64,000 nucleotides of DNA. Source: Procambarus clarkii (taxonomy: Eukaryota > Arthropoda > Malacostraca > Decapoda > Cambaridae). The stretch spans positions 17,286,628-17,350,627 of the forward strand of contig NC_091156.1 of NCBI RefSeq assembly GCF_040958095.1, read 5' to 3'. Both the position numbers and the translations under genes were made by a program. This document shows, one piece after another, positions 32,468 to 42,424 of the stretch; position 1 is the first letter of the stretch; every line of letters starts with the position of its first letter. A model generated the notes under the pieces. That model saw only the letters and a program-made list of their open reading frames with translations, was not told where the DNA came from and made no database searches.

Positions 32468-33402
32468 CACTTTCGCTCACCCCGCGCGCCACCCCTCGAC
32501 AGGGCGATATGGGCCCCAGCGTGTCATGGAAGCGCGCGTTAATTCCGAAAAGTGTATACTCTCTTCAACTTTGTCACCTCAATTCTCCCTCTACGAGATA
32601 AAATTTGGTATCATTGTGTTCGCAATAAAATTCTCTACAGCACTAAATGCATATAAACTCCAAAAGCCCGGCTAATTACCCGCAGCAAACAGAGAAAGTG
32701 CGAACGAGTTACCCGGGAGCGCGCAAACGGGATAAAATGTTTTCACTATTTTCACTCTGGTCACCTCAATTTTTGTCCTAGGTCTTTCATTTTGGTCTCA
32801 ATGGGTTCGTAATAAAATTCTCTAGAGGAACATTAGCATATAAAAAAAAAAACCTGGTCACGCTCCAACCGCCGACGAGTTGAAGACGGGCCACGCGTTA
32901 GCCGTGAGTGAGTGCTCAGAGGCCTTCTTGCTACACTCCAAATTCCCACCCTTTGAAAGCCTTTCTTTCGCAATTTTCTTCCTGGAAGGGCCTTGTTCAT
33001 GATTACTATCCATCGTGGAGTAAGCGTAGATAGTTTCTAAAGCCGCAGTAAGAAATATAGCCACGGGAAATAGCCGAAATGTTCACACGTTTGAGATGCG
33101 AGGGGAGGCGACATTGGTCACAACAGTGGAGCAAAGACAATGGGCCCACGGGGTGTGCCAAGCCGCCTGAGGGCCACGAGGCTCAACAAAGAAAATGGGA
33201 AGACATCGGCGCACATTTTAAAACCAGTCCCCAAAAAATCAGATAAAAACCTGATTTTTGGCGAATTTTTAAAGTGGATGACGCAATGCTGCGTCATCCC
33301 CGGCATTACCGCCAGTAAACGGATGACGCAATGCTGCGTCATCCCCGGCATTACCGCCAGTAAACGGATGACGCAATGCTGCGTCATCCCCGAGCGAAAG
33401 TG
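32468..33402. mobile_element. TTAA-flanked MITE 2 (piggyBac-like)
   Basis: TTAA at 32464-32467 and 33403-33406. Perfect 11-bp terminal inverted repeat CACTTTCGCTC / GAGCGAAAGTG. 935 bp, more GC-rich than MITE 1 (CCCCGCGCGCC near the left end). The empty site in the other LINE-C copy (CTTCAAGGAAAAGAA) agrees with a single TTAA-like target. A minus-strand frame with STMDSNHEQGPSRKKIAKER (about 33010) could be the relic of a transposase N-terminus, but this is weak. No DDD catalytic region. Confidence 0.88.
33276..33390. repeat. 45-bp subterminal tandem repeat of MITE 2, 2.6 units
   Basis: Units start at 33276, 33321 and 33366. Each holds a palindrome GGATGACGCA - ATGC - TGCGTCATCC followed by CCGGCATTACCGCCAGTAAAC in parts. 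It ends just inside the right terminal repeat, so it may serve as subterminal transposase-binding sites. Confidence 0.9.
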
Positions 33403-33667
33403 TTAAGGAAAAGAAGGTAGTGATTCAATTGTACAAATCTCTGGTGCACCCCCCCCCCCCCCCATTTGGATTACTGCATCCAAGTATAGAGACCTCATCT
33501 TCAGAAGGACATAACTGCTGTGGAGAAAGTGCAACACAGAGCAGCAAAAATCATTCCAGAGCCAAGTCAACTCTCATACCAGGAACAGCTGAGGGCCACA
33601 GAGCTAACAACACTGCAAACCAGGCATGACAAGGCAGATCTCATTGAAAAGTTTTAAAATACTGAAC

Positions 33668-33945
33668 AATTTTTTTTACAAGAGTTCTTACATTTTTGTA
33701 CATACAGCGTTTCAGGCAAGTCCTTAATCCTATGTTCCCTGGAATACGACCCTGCAAAAAATCATTTAACAACCAGGTACCCATTTTACCGTTGAGTTAA
33801 ACAGAGGCACCCAGTAAATCCAGTAAATCCCAGGTACAGGATTTGCACCCAGTAAATCCTACCCAGCCAGGATATGAACCCAGGACAAAGCGCTCGCGAA
33901 ACTTCAGGCGAGCATCTTAACCACTACACCACGGAGACTAAGGAT
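33668..33945 (-). mobile_element. S1 SINE inserted in LINE-C
   Basis: Minus-strand head TCTCCGTGGTGTAGTGGTTA, AGATGCTCGCCTGAAG (A-box region), then CTGGGTTCATATCCTGG (B box). Body AACGGTAAAATGGGTACCTG, tail TTGCCTGAAACGCTGTATGT and AAAATGTAAGAACTCTTG. Same type as 39462-39750. Confidence 0.85.
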
Positions 33946-34300
33946 TTACAGTTTGTAAATACAGTTTTAAGGAGTTACAGTTTACAGTGTAATTTGGAGG
34001 ATGTTCATCCAATAAATTTCTTCAAAAGGTCATATTAACACAAACAAGGAGCAATGGTTTCAAGCTCAACAAGCCACAACATAGAAATGAGAACAGGAGA
34101 TGCTTTTTCACCCACAGAGTTATAAACCCATGGAACTGCCTACCCAACGAAGCTGTAAATGCCAAAACTCTGTTAATATTTAAAGTGGAGCTGGAAAAGA
34201 TCTAGGTAAATGGGGGGTGCGGGGATGTTCAACAAGCTGCCAGCTTCCTGTCCTCATCGAGGCCACTAGGTGTTAATGGCTCTCAGGTAAACTCAGGATG

Positions 34301-34932
34301 AGCTTTGAAGTGCCCTTTGGAGCATGTGATCTGTGTGAACATGCATTTAATACTGGCATGTGGTGGAAGCAGGATTAGCTGGTTCTGGAAAAGGAAAATT
34401 GTAAAATAAATAAATAAATAAATAAATAAAAGAATTAACACCTGGTTTACCCAAGGTTGAAATATGCAAAATGCATAAGCATAATTGCATGGAGAAATTA
34501 CTGACAAGGGTCTCAGAGGACATGGAATGAATACAATACCTCAGAGTGAGAAGAGAATCAGAGAATTTGAGAATGATACAGGAATTACTATGATGTGGCT
34601 TTACAGCCACATCATAAGGAAAACATAAGTTGAGGAACAATTTATGAAACTAATAATAGGGCAGGATATATTTCCAGAAAATGACATTAATGTGCGAGAA
34701 AAATTTGACTGGACAGTCAACGAAGTCTTCACAATGGAGTAAGAGAAAGTGCCCCAGTCAAGAGGGATGATGTCAAACCAAGTAGCACTGGCGAACTTTG
34801 AGATTACTGCAAATAAGTACAGTACATATAGCACTTTTTTAATCTTTTATCAATGTCAATATAATCTCTCCTCTATCCAGTGACCAGTGACTTTACTCAG
34901 TGTACTGCTAAATTGTCAAAATTCCATCCTAC
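34301..34932. other. Intron DNA next to exon A, with an (AAAT)n run and a short hairpin
   Basis: (AAAT)n at 34403-34432. Perfect inverted repeat TATGATGTGGCT - TTAC - AGCCACATCATA at 34589-34616. Otherwise nothing recognised. Confidence 0.75.
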
Positions 34933-35599
34933 CTGTTTTAGGCAACAGCAGCACCTGGCCCTCATGTCCACTGCACTTCATGGTGACCGTATTTGGTATG
35001 GCTTTCAATAACTCGATAATATCACAATAACCATAATCAGATGGAATTAAGTTTTTACCAAAATTTTTTTTGTAAAAGAAACTGATTTTCTCAAGATTAA
35101 TCCCTTTTGGGTTATGATTCAGTAATTTTTTTATATTATTTTCAACTTCAGATGGCAACTGGGAGCAATCACGTCTTAAAGCCTTCTCATTTTCAGCATT
35201 TTTTTTATCTGCACAATTTTCTTCTAAAGCTCTCTGATCTTGTGTTAAAGGTTTATCATTCTCAGCAGTATGTCTCTGTCCTTTCAACTCTTTATTCTCA
35301 TTTCTAATACAGGATCCATTACCATCAGCACTCTTTGTACCACGAGGCATAACAGTGTTACTTGCATCTCCACGCTTTTCAGCATGTCCACTATACTGTT
35401 GACTACCTGTAGTTTCACACTTGGGACCATCCTTTTCTTGAGGAGATGGATTTGTTGGTTTAAGCAAGCTAGATGGTATACAAGGCTTACACGGCTGCTT
35501 CACAATTCCACGCATGATCAATGTTAGACTATTCTTTTTCCTCTTTCTGGTCCTTTTACCCATCAAATATTTATTTATCTTATAAACTCTCAGATGAAT
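34933..35599 (-). CDS. Gene 1 exon A: basic N-terminal tail plus first LOTUS domain
   Basis: A pyrimidine-rich acceptor ends at 35600 and the exon closes at a CAG|GTAGGA donor at 34933. The first ATG in frame is 35563-35561. Residues 1-20 are very basic (MGKRTRKRKK). Residues 20-135 are polar, rich in K, E, N and Q, and probably disordered. Residues 137-208 form a LOTUS domain: a helix starting EVENNIKKLL, then the linker NHNPKGINL, then the FGKNLIPSDYGYCDIIELL helix-turn, and the final strand GQVLLLP. The frame stays open upstream of the ATG to the acceptor, so translation could begin in an unseen exon. The exon ends with one nucleotide of a glycine codon (phase 1). Confidence 0.88.
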
Positions 35600-35747
35600 C
35601 TGAAAATAAAGGAGCAGCATTAGTCCATATTATAATATACAAGCTACAATGAACTAAAGCCCATACCAACTGATGACAATCACACACCCTAAACATAGAA
35701 AAAACCTTATAATTTTTGTATCTGAATTTACCCAAGGACCACTATTA

Positions 35748-36544
35748 CAGTGGAACCTTGGTTTTGGAATGCCCTTTTTTTCAAATTTTTCGGTTCACGA
35801 CCTCAATTTCTTAAAAAAAATTGACTACAGTCAGTATATTCAGAGTTTGCCTCGGTGCTCGAGTTTGTTGATATGGGCCGACCGAGCACATGACGCACTT
35901 CAGTTTACCAGTGTCTCCCCCACCTAGTGACGATCGCACTTTAATTCTTTGTGAAGCATTTCATTGTTTTTGTGCTTTTTGGGTTCCTGAACATAAGAGT
36001 TCTTATATATCACACCATGGGTTCCAAGAAAGTCAGTGGTAAAGTTCAACCTAAGAAAATAGTTGTGAGGATGAGGATAGAGGAAAAACAAGAGATCATT
36101 CATTGTGAGAATGTTGTCTCATTACAGACAAGTGTTAAAACATAGGGAAAAACAATTGTCTATAGACAGATTCTTAGTAAGACAAGCAAGCTTTGAGCCA
36201 CAACCAGGTCCTAGTGATATGCCTGCAAAACATAAGAGAGAATACCCAAGAAATGTCATGACTGCTGTTATAATGGAAGGGGACTCTCCAAACACTAACA
36301 CCTCTCCTCCTCCCCCCTTCCTCACTGTCTTCCATACACCAACACGTCCTCAATAAAGGTAAGATATACTTGTATATACTGTAATACAAAATATAAGTAG
36401 TAGTATGTATAAAATGTATTTTTAAGTTAATATTTTTGGTGGTGTGGAACGGATTAATTCAATTTACATTATTGCTTGTGAGAAAATTAGTTTCGGGTTT
36501 ATCTCTGGGAATAGATTAAAAATTAGAAAACGAAGGTACCACTG
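35748..36544 (+). mobile_element. Tigger/pogo-like Tc1-mariner MITE
   Basis: Ends are CAGTGGAACCTTGGTTT and, reversed, CAGTGGTACCTTCGTTTTC. The preceding TA fits a Tc1/mariner target; the second TA has apparently changed to TT. Inside, GGAACGGATTAATTCAATTT and GAAAATTAGTTTCGGG are the familiar subterminal sequence of Tigger elements. 797 bp, much shorter than an autonomous copy. Confidence 0.82.
36017..36350 (+). pseudogene. Remnant of Tigger transposase (N- and C-terminal ends, catalytic core deleted)
   Basis: ATG at 36017 gives MGSKKVSGKVQPKKIVVRMR and IEEKQEIIHCENVVS, like the start of the CENP-B/Tigger helix-turn-helix domain, then a stop at 36145. A second frame from about 36135 reads KQLSIDRFLVRQASFEPQPG, PSDMPAKHKREYPRN and MEGDSP, like the C-terminal tail of such transposases. 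The DDE domain is absent, so it is non-functional. Confidence 0.75.
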
Positions 36545-36682
36545 TTCTAGTGGCCTTGATGAGGACAGGAAGCCAGCAATTTGTCAAAGATCCCCTATTT
36601 GCCCTGATGATCTTTTCCAGCTGAATTTTAAAACCCAGCAGAGTTTTAGCTCTGTACTGAGCTGCTAAACACCTCAAATGAT

Positions 36683-39460
36683 ATGGTGGAAGTGCTGATA
36701 ATCAAAATAGAGATTCTAAATGTAGTTATTGTCCTTGTATATAAGTCACCGGAGGCAAACCCTCAGCAGTTTAAAGACCAACTAATGAAAATAGAACACT
36801 GCTTGGAAAACCTCACTAATCCAGCTCCGAACATCATCCTGCTTGGGGACTTTAACCTACGGCACCTGAAATGGAAGCACCTGGCTAATACAGTAATATC
36901 AGAAAGAATACCAGGAAGTAGCCTAAATGAACAGGCACATGCAAATGACCTGCTACGGATGTGCGACAGGTTTGCCGTAAACCAGCAAATAGTAGAACCA
37001 ACTAGGAAGGAGAACACGCTGGACCTCATTTTCACTAATAATGATGAATTGATCAGGAACATAATGATTACAAATACCTGTTAACTCAGATCACAACTTA
37101 ATTGAAGTTATGACAACCATGGGGAGTAGACCTTCAAAACCAGTCCAGATTCCCGGTGGAGGAGATTTCAGCAAATTCAATTTCAATAATAAACAGATAA
37201 ACTGGGAGCAAATAAACCAGGACTTCACAGAAATAAACTGGGAAGAACTGCTAGAAAATGCAAACCTGAACCAGTGCCTGGAAAAAATAAGCTCAGTAGC
37301 ACTAGAAATATGTTCAAACCGCATACTCCTAAGAAAAAAGAGAAAGAGATGCAGATTGGAACGGGAACGTCGTTCCCTATATAGGCGAAGAAAACGAATC
37401 GCGGAACAACTTGAGAGTCGCACCTTACCTCAAGAACGGCGAAGAAGGTTAGGTAGAGAAATAGAAACAATTGAATTCAAGCTACAAGAATCATACAAAA
37501 CCCAGGAGAGGCAAAGAGAGCAAAAGGCCATCAGTGAAATAGAGAGAAATCCGAAATAATTTTTCTCCTATGCAAAATCAAGATCAAAAACCACATCTAG
37601 TATCAGGCCCCTGCGAAAGGGAGATGGAACTTTCACCGATGACAACAAAGAAATGAGCGAGCTACTGAGAAAGCAGTACGACTCTGTATTCAGTGAGCCA
37701 TTAAACGCACTAAAGATTGGTAACCCAAATGAATTTTTCATGGATATGATACCAACATCAAATCATATATCAGACGTCACCCTATCCCCACTAGATTTTG
37801 AAGAAGCCATAAACAGTATGCCTATGCACTCTGCACCAGGCTCGGATTCTTGGAACTCCATATTCATCAAGAACTGTAAAAAACCACTATCGCAGGCCCT
37901 CCACATTCTGTGGAGACAAAGCCTAGATACTGGCGTTATTCCTGATATACTAAAAACAGCAGAGATAGCACCACTTTATAAAGGAGGAAATAAGGCAGAG
38001 GCAAAAAATTACAGACCGATAGCACTAACATCGCACATTATAAAAAATTTTGAAAGAGTGCTAAGAAGTAAGATCACAAAATACATGGAATCACAGCATC
38101 TCCATAACCCCGGACAACACAGTTTCAGAACAGGGCGCTCTTGCCTGTCGCAGTTGCTGGACCACTATGATATGGCATTAGATGCTATGGAAGACAAACA
38201 AAACGCTGATGTAATTTACACAGATTTCGCGAAAGCTTTTGATAAATGTGATCATGGCGTTATTGCACATAAAATGCGTTCAAAAGGAATTACCGGAAAA
38301 ATAGGCAGATGGATCTACAATTTCCTGACCAACAGAACCCAATGTGTAATAGTCAACAAAATAAAATCCAGCCCATCAAGCGTGAAGAGCTCAGTCCCCC
38401 AGGGTACTGTGCTTGCTCCAGTACTTTTTCTCATCCTCATATCGGACATAGACAAGAACACAACCTATAGCACTGTATCATCCTTTGCAGATGACACTAG
38501 GATCTTCATGAGAGTAGGCAACATAGAGGACACGGCAAACCTCCAGTCAGATGTAGATCAGGTCTTTCTATGGGCTACAGAAAATAATATGGTGTTTATC
38601 GAAGATAAGTTCTAGCTCATGCGCTATGGAAAAAATGAAAATATAAAAACGGAAACCACGTACAAAACTCAGGCAAATCATGACATAGAACGAAAAGGCA
38701 ATGTAAAGGATCTGGGTGTACTCATGTCGGAAGACTTTACCTTTAAAGAACACAATAAAGTAGCCGTCACAACTGCAAGAAAAATGACAGGTTGGATAAC
38801 AAGAACTTTTCACACTAGAGATGCTATACCGATGATGACACTTTTCAAAACGCTTGTGCTCTCTAGAGTGGAGTACTGCTGCACAATGACAGCCCCTTTC
38901 AAAGCTGGAGAAATTGCCGACCTGGAGAGCGTGCAGAGATCCTATACTGCTAGAATTCACTCAGTAAAACACCTAAACTATTGGGACCGATTAAAGAGCC
39001 TAAATCTGTACTCCCTTGAGCGCAGGCGGGAGAGATATATAATAATTTACACATGGAAAATGTTAGAGGGGCTGGTCCCAAACCTGCACACAGAAATAAC
39101 ATCACATGAGACCAGAAGACATGGCAGGATGTGCAGAATACCCCCGTTGAAAAGTGGAGGTGCAACAGGTACTCTGAGAGAGAACTCTATCAACATCAGA
39201 GGCCCGAGACTGTTCAACACGCTTCCGCTACACATAAGGGGCATAACTGGCCGACCCCTCACAGTGTTCAAGAGAGAACTGGATAAGCACCTCCAAAGGA
39301 TACCTGATCAACCAGGCTGTGACTCATACGTCAGGCTGCGAGCAGCCGCGTCCAACAGCCTGGTTGATCAGTCCAGCAACCAGGAGGCCTGGTCGACGAC
39401 CGGGCCGCGGGGACGCTAAGCCCCGGAAGCACCTCAAGGTAACCTCAAGGTAGGTAAGGT
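36683..39460 (+). pseudogene. LINE-B: nearly intact non-LTR polyprotein with three lesions
   Basis: Endonuclease end: ILLGDFNLRHLKWKHL and RKENTLDLIFTN (36683-37084). After one frameshift near 37084 a single frame runs to 39419, broken only by TAA at 37557-37559 and TAG at 38613-38615. RT motifs are HSAPGSDSWN, NYRPIALTSHI, YTDFAKAFDKCDH, SVPQGTVLAPVLF and FADDTRIF. The C-terminal region is RLFNTLPLHIRGITGRPLTV and FKRELDKHLQRIPDQPG, ending GPRGR. The 3' tail is CTCAAGGTAACCTCAAGGTA. The endonuclease N-terminus and any ORF1 are absent. CR1/L2-like by motif, clade not resolved. Confidence 0.88.
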
Positions 39461-39461
39461 A

Positions 39462-39750
39462 GCATTTATTTATTTATTTATACAGCATAAGTATACAGGA
39501 GTTCTTACATTCTTGTACAGCCACTAGTATGCATAGCGTTTCGGGCAGGTTCTTAATCCTATGTTACCTGGAATATGACCCCGCGAAAAATCGTTTAACA
39601 ACCAGGTACCCATTTTACTGTCGAGTTAAACAGAGGCTACCGTTAAGGATTTGCGCCCAGTAAATCCTCCCCGGCCATAATACGAACCAGGACAAAGCGC
39701 TCGTGAAACACCAGGCAAGCGCCTTAACCACCACACCATAGAGGCCACGG
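39462..39750 (-). mobile_element. S1 tRNA-derived SINE, well preserved
   Basis: Minus strand: CTCTATGGTGTGGTGGTTAA and GGCGCTTGCCTGGTG (A box), GTCCTGGTTCGTATTATGG (B box), body CAGTAAAATGGGTACCTGGT, tail AACCTGCCCGAAACGCTATG, CATACTAGTGGCTGTACAAG and AATGTAAGAACTCCTG, ending in (AAAT)n. The tail matches the LINE-J' 3' end at 47610-47738 closely. Confidence 0.88.
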
Positions 39751-41330
39751 AGATTTTGTTTATGGCTTCAGCGGGTAGGCAGTTCTGCGGGTTTACAACC
39801 CTATGGGTGAAAAAGCATCTCCTGTTTTCTGTCCTACATTGTGGTTTGTTGAGCTTGAACCCATTGCTCCTTGTTCGTGTTACATCTGACATTTTGAAGA
39901 AATTGACCGGATCAACATACTCCAAACTGTTCAATATTTTAAAGGTATCGATGAGATCCGCCCTGTCATACCTGGTTTGCAGTGCTGTTAGCCCTGTGGC
40001 CCTCAACCATTCCTGATACGTGAGATGACTAAGCTCTGGTACGATTTTTGTTGTCCAGTGTTGCACCTTCTCCAGAGCAGCTATGTCCTTTCTGAAGAGG
40101 TCGTCTCCATGCCTGGATGCTTAATCCAGGTTGGGGTGCACCAGAGAACGACTGGTGCGACATACAATTGAGCGACTACTTTCTTTTCCTTGAAGGTAAA
40201 AGTATGCTTGATTATTCCCAGTTTTTTTTTTTCTTTCTTTACTTGTACAACTTTTAATGAATGATGAATTCTGACTCCAAGGTCCTTTTCTTCATCTATC
40301 TGTTGTAAGGTAGTGCTGTCAATTTGGTAGTTGTAATGTGGATTGTTGCACCCCACATGCAAGGTCTTCCATTTATCGACATTAAAAAGCATTTGCCATT
40401 TATCAACATTAAAAAGCATTTGCCATTTATCGACATTTAAAAGCATTTGCCAGTCATCTGACCAGTTGTAGAGTTCATGTAGATACCTTTATAAGGTATC
40501 AATATCACCTTCACTTCCCACTTTACCATAGATTTTAGTGTCATCTGCAAATTTGATGATGTGACTTGTAATGTTCAAATCTATGTCATTGATGTGTATG
40601 ACAAAGAGGGTTGGCCCCAAAATGGACCTCCTGTGGAACCCCACTTAGCACATTTCTCTAGTCGAATCCATTCCCATTTAGCACGACCCTTTGTTTTATG
40701 TTATAACCATTCCAGTCTTTTCCCATTTTTTCCATATGCCTGTAAATTCCTTGCCAGTCTCTCATGTGGTACTTTGTCAATAGCTTTAGCAAAGTCCATG
40801 TAAGCTACATCTACAGGAAGTCCTTTGTCTGAATAGCCGGTTACCGTTTCCAGAAATGTGAGCAGGTTAGTAAGGCTAACCTGCTCAAAAATGTGAGTAA
40901 GGTTAGTAAGGATCTATTTTTAAAGAACCCATGTTGCGTTAATTTGAAAATATTGTTCTCTGAGATAATGTATGATTCCTTCCCTTAGGATTCTCTCCAT
41001 GAGCTTGCAGATGTATGATGTCAAGCTGATCGGATGGTAGTTTTCTGCCGAGCTCTTTCTGCCTTTTCTGAAAATACTGTAGGAATAACATTTGCATATT
41101 TCCTATCCAGGGGAACTATTCCTTGGTCCAGGGAATTTGTTTAAAGGAGTTTCAGTGGCAAACATAATGCATTTGCCAGTTCCTTTATGACTTCGGACCG
41201 AAATCCATCCACACTTTGGGCTTTTGAGTCTGTTAGTTTGTCAATGCTCTTCCTGACTGTGTCGCATGTAATGGGAATTGGAAAATAGCAAATTTTTATG
41301 CTTCCAAAATGAAAATCGAATTCCAATATT
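39750..41330 (-). pseudogene. LINE-C copy, RT to C-terminus, minus strand
   Basis: RT start SIDKLTDSKAQSVDGFRSEV (41141-41326), middle and C-terminal region VGCNNPHYNYQIDSTTLQQI and DEEKDLGVRIHHSLKVVQVK, then WTTKIVPELSHLTYQEWLRA, TGLTALQTRYDRADLIDTFK and NGFKLNKPQCRTENRRCFFT. Frames are broken. Contains a local triplication of CATTTATCGACATTAAAAAG (40370-40445) and a 12-bp-arm hairpin at 40859-40887. Confidence 0.85.
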
Positions 41331-41494
41331 GTACACTACTTGGAAAATATATTAAAACTTCGCTACAACTCTTCAGATAGTGTGTAACCTCTAAGATGTT
41401 AGTATCAGAGGGAGCTTAGGTTGTTTATGAATTCTTTAGTGTAACAAGACTGATGGGGATGGAAATGAAGTCACAATCAACGAAATACATATAA

Positions 41495-41605
41495 AATAAT
41501 AATAATTTATTCACAAGAAGGTACAATGGGTTGGTGAGATTACACAAGATTGGTATTTTTACAATCTTGCAAAGCCACTAACACGCATAGCGTTTCAGGC
41601 TAAAG
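41495..41605 (-). mobile_element. LINE-J' 3' tail, solo
   Basis: ATAATTTATTCACAAGAAGG, TACAATGGGTTGGTGAGATT, then GCCACTAACACGCATAGCGT, the reverse complement of the J' terminus. Confidence 0.78.
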
Positions 41606-42424
41606 TTACAGTATGGTAACAAGTTTTAAGACGAGTCAAGAACCCTGAGCCAAAAGCATCAGTCAGTAAAGTCCGGTGTTGGCAGCCAAGACAGGGAGAG
41701 CAAGGGTGTTTCAACTACAGTACTGTAGCTATGTTGCTGATCTAATGAATCTCAATTGGTCAGTGGCCACCTTAGTTGAGAGGTATTTCAACTACAACCT
41801 TTGTTATCATCATCTGGCTGAATGGAATGGGTGGAGATGGGTGGAAGTGCTTCAGGTTGGGTATTCAATACAGGTGATGGAGCTGGGAGCACAATAGGGG
41901 CTGTCTGTGGGGGGAAAAGGTAAGTGCTATGGATGCTGGTGGAGGGTTTGCATCAAGAGGTATATCTGAGAGTGTCACAGTGAGTGGTGTTTGGGTAGTC
42001 AAATTTTACTGTTCTCTTTCTGCCACAATATTTGATAGTGAAAAATGTCAGAACAGATAATTCAGAAAGGACTTCCGTACACTGACTGCACAAGTAGGTA
42101 GACATAACTGACCAGGATAGATGTGGAGCTGGAAGTAAGGAAGTAGCAAGTCATGTATGTTAGGCCTATTACTGGGTAGCATTGGGCAGAGCTATACCAT
42201 TGCTGCCCAGTCTCTCTGCTTAAGAGTTGTGTAGTTCAGTGACAATGGCAGTGTTGCAAGGGTAAGGAGTCTCACAGAGCAGCCACAAGTCAAACACATA
42301 CATACAAAATTACATTAATTACAAGATCTGCTGCCAAGAACCTTCATCTTTCCTTTGTTGCTAAGCAGCACTTGTTGCTATGCAGATGCTAAGGAGAACG
42401 AGCTAAAGCAGGTTGTCGAGCTAT
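41606..42424. other. No recognisable feature
   Basis: Unique-looking intergenic DNA of moderate GC. No exon-like segment with splice sites was found. Confidence 0.5.

Larger units (their letters stand above)
30374..34300 (+). pseudogene. LINE-C copy carrying three nested insertions
   Basis: Once the inserts are set aside the pieces run in order: RT block VSGVPQGSILG and FADDTKTYGK (30415-30610), then DINKSKTLYVGHNNPRHHYQ-like and KDLGV (32255-32370), then EKVQHRAAKIIP-like and LRATELTTLQTRHDKADLIE-like codons (33500-33650), and the 3' end HRVINPWNCLPNEAVNAK-like (34100-34290). Inserts are 30619-32249, 32468-33402 and 33668-33945. The minus-strand LINE-C at 39750-41330 supplies the uninterrupted reference. 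All lie in the intron between exons A and B. Confidence 0.82.
2363..35599 (-). other. Gene 1: LOTUS-Tudor protein gene (TDRD5/TDRD7-like), 5' and middle part, 8 exons
   Basis: Eight minus-strand exons (34933-35599, 29066-29190, 12875-13037, 12016-12134, 9868-10032, 9432-9628, 5178-5325, 2363-2461) have AG acceptors and GT donors. They join without a frame break (phases 1,0,1,0,0,2,0) into 549 codons from the ATG at 35563. Seen: LOTUS domains at about residues 137-208, 221-292 and 316-393, then an extended Tudor domain from about 430 to beyond 549, with two junctions cutting LOTUS domains and two cutting the Tudor domain at conserved places. Known of the family: TDRD5, TDRD7, Tejas and Tapas localise to germ granules, bind Vasa or RNA G-quadruplexes through LOTUS and dimethyl-arginine Piwi tails through Tudor, and support piRNA function. 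Inferred: same role here. Three LOTUS plus a Tudor fits TDRD5 (one Tudor) or TDRD7 (three Tudors); the missing 3' end would decide. A further 5' exon is likely, because exon A is open up to its acceptor. Confidence 0.9.
35700..36668 (-). mobile_element. LINE-C 3' end split by a Tigger-like MITE
   Basis: 35720-35745 (TGAATTTACCCAAGGACC) and 36545-36668 (CTAGTGGCCTTGATGAGGAC, then CAGCAGAGTTTTAG) are the two halves of one minus-strand LINE-C tail, as in the unbroken copy at 8180-8350. The insertion between them is 35748-36544. Confidence 0.75.
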
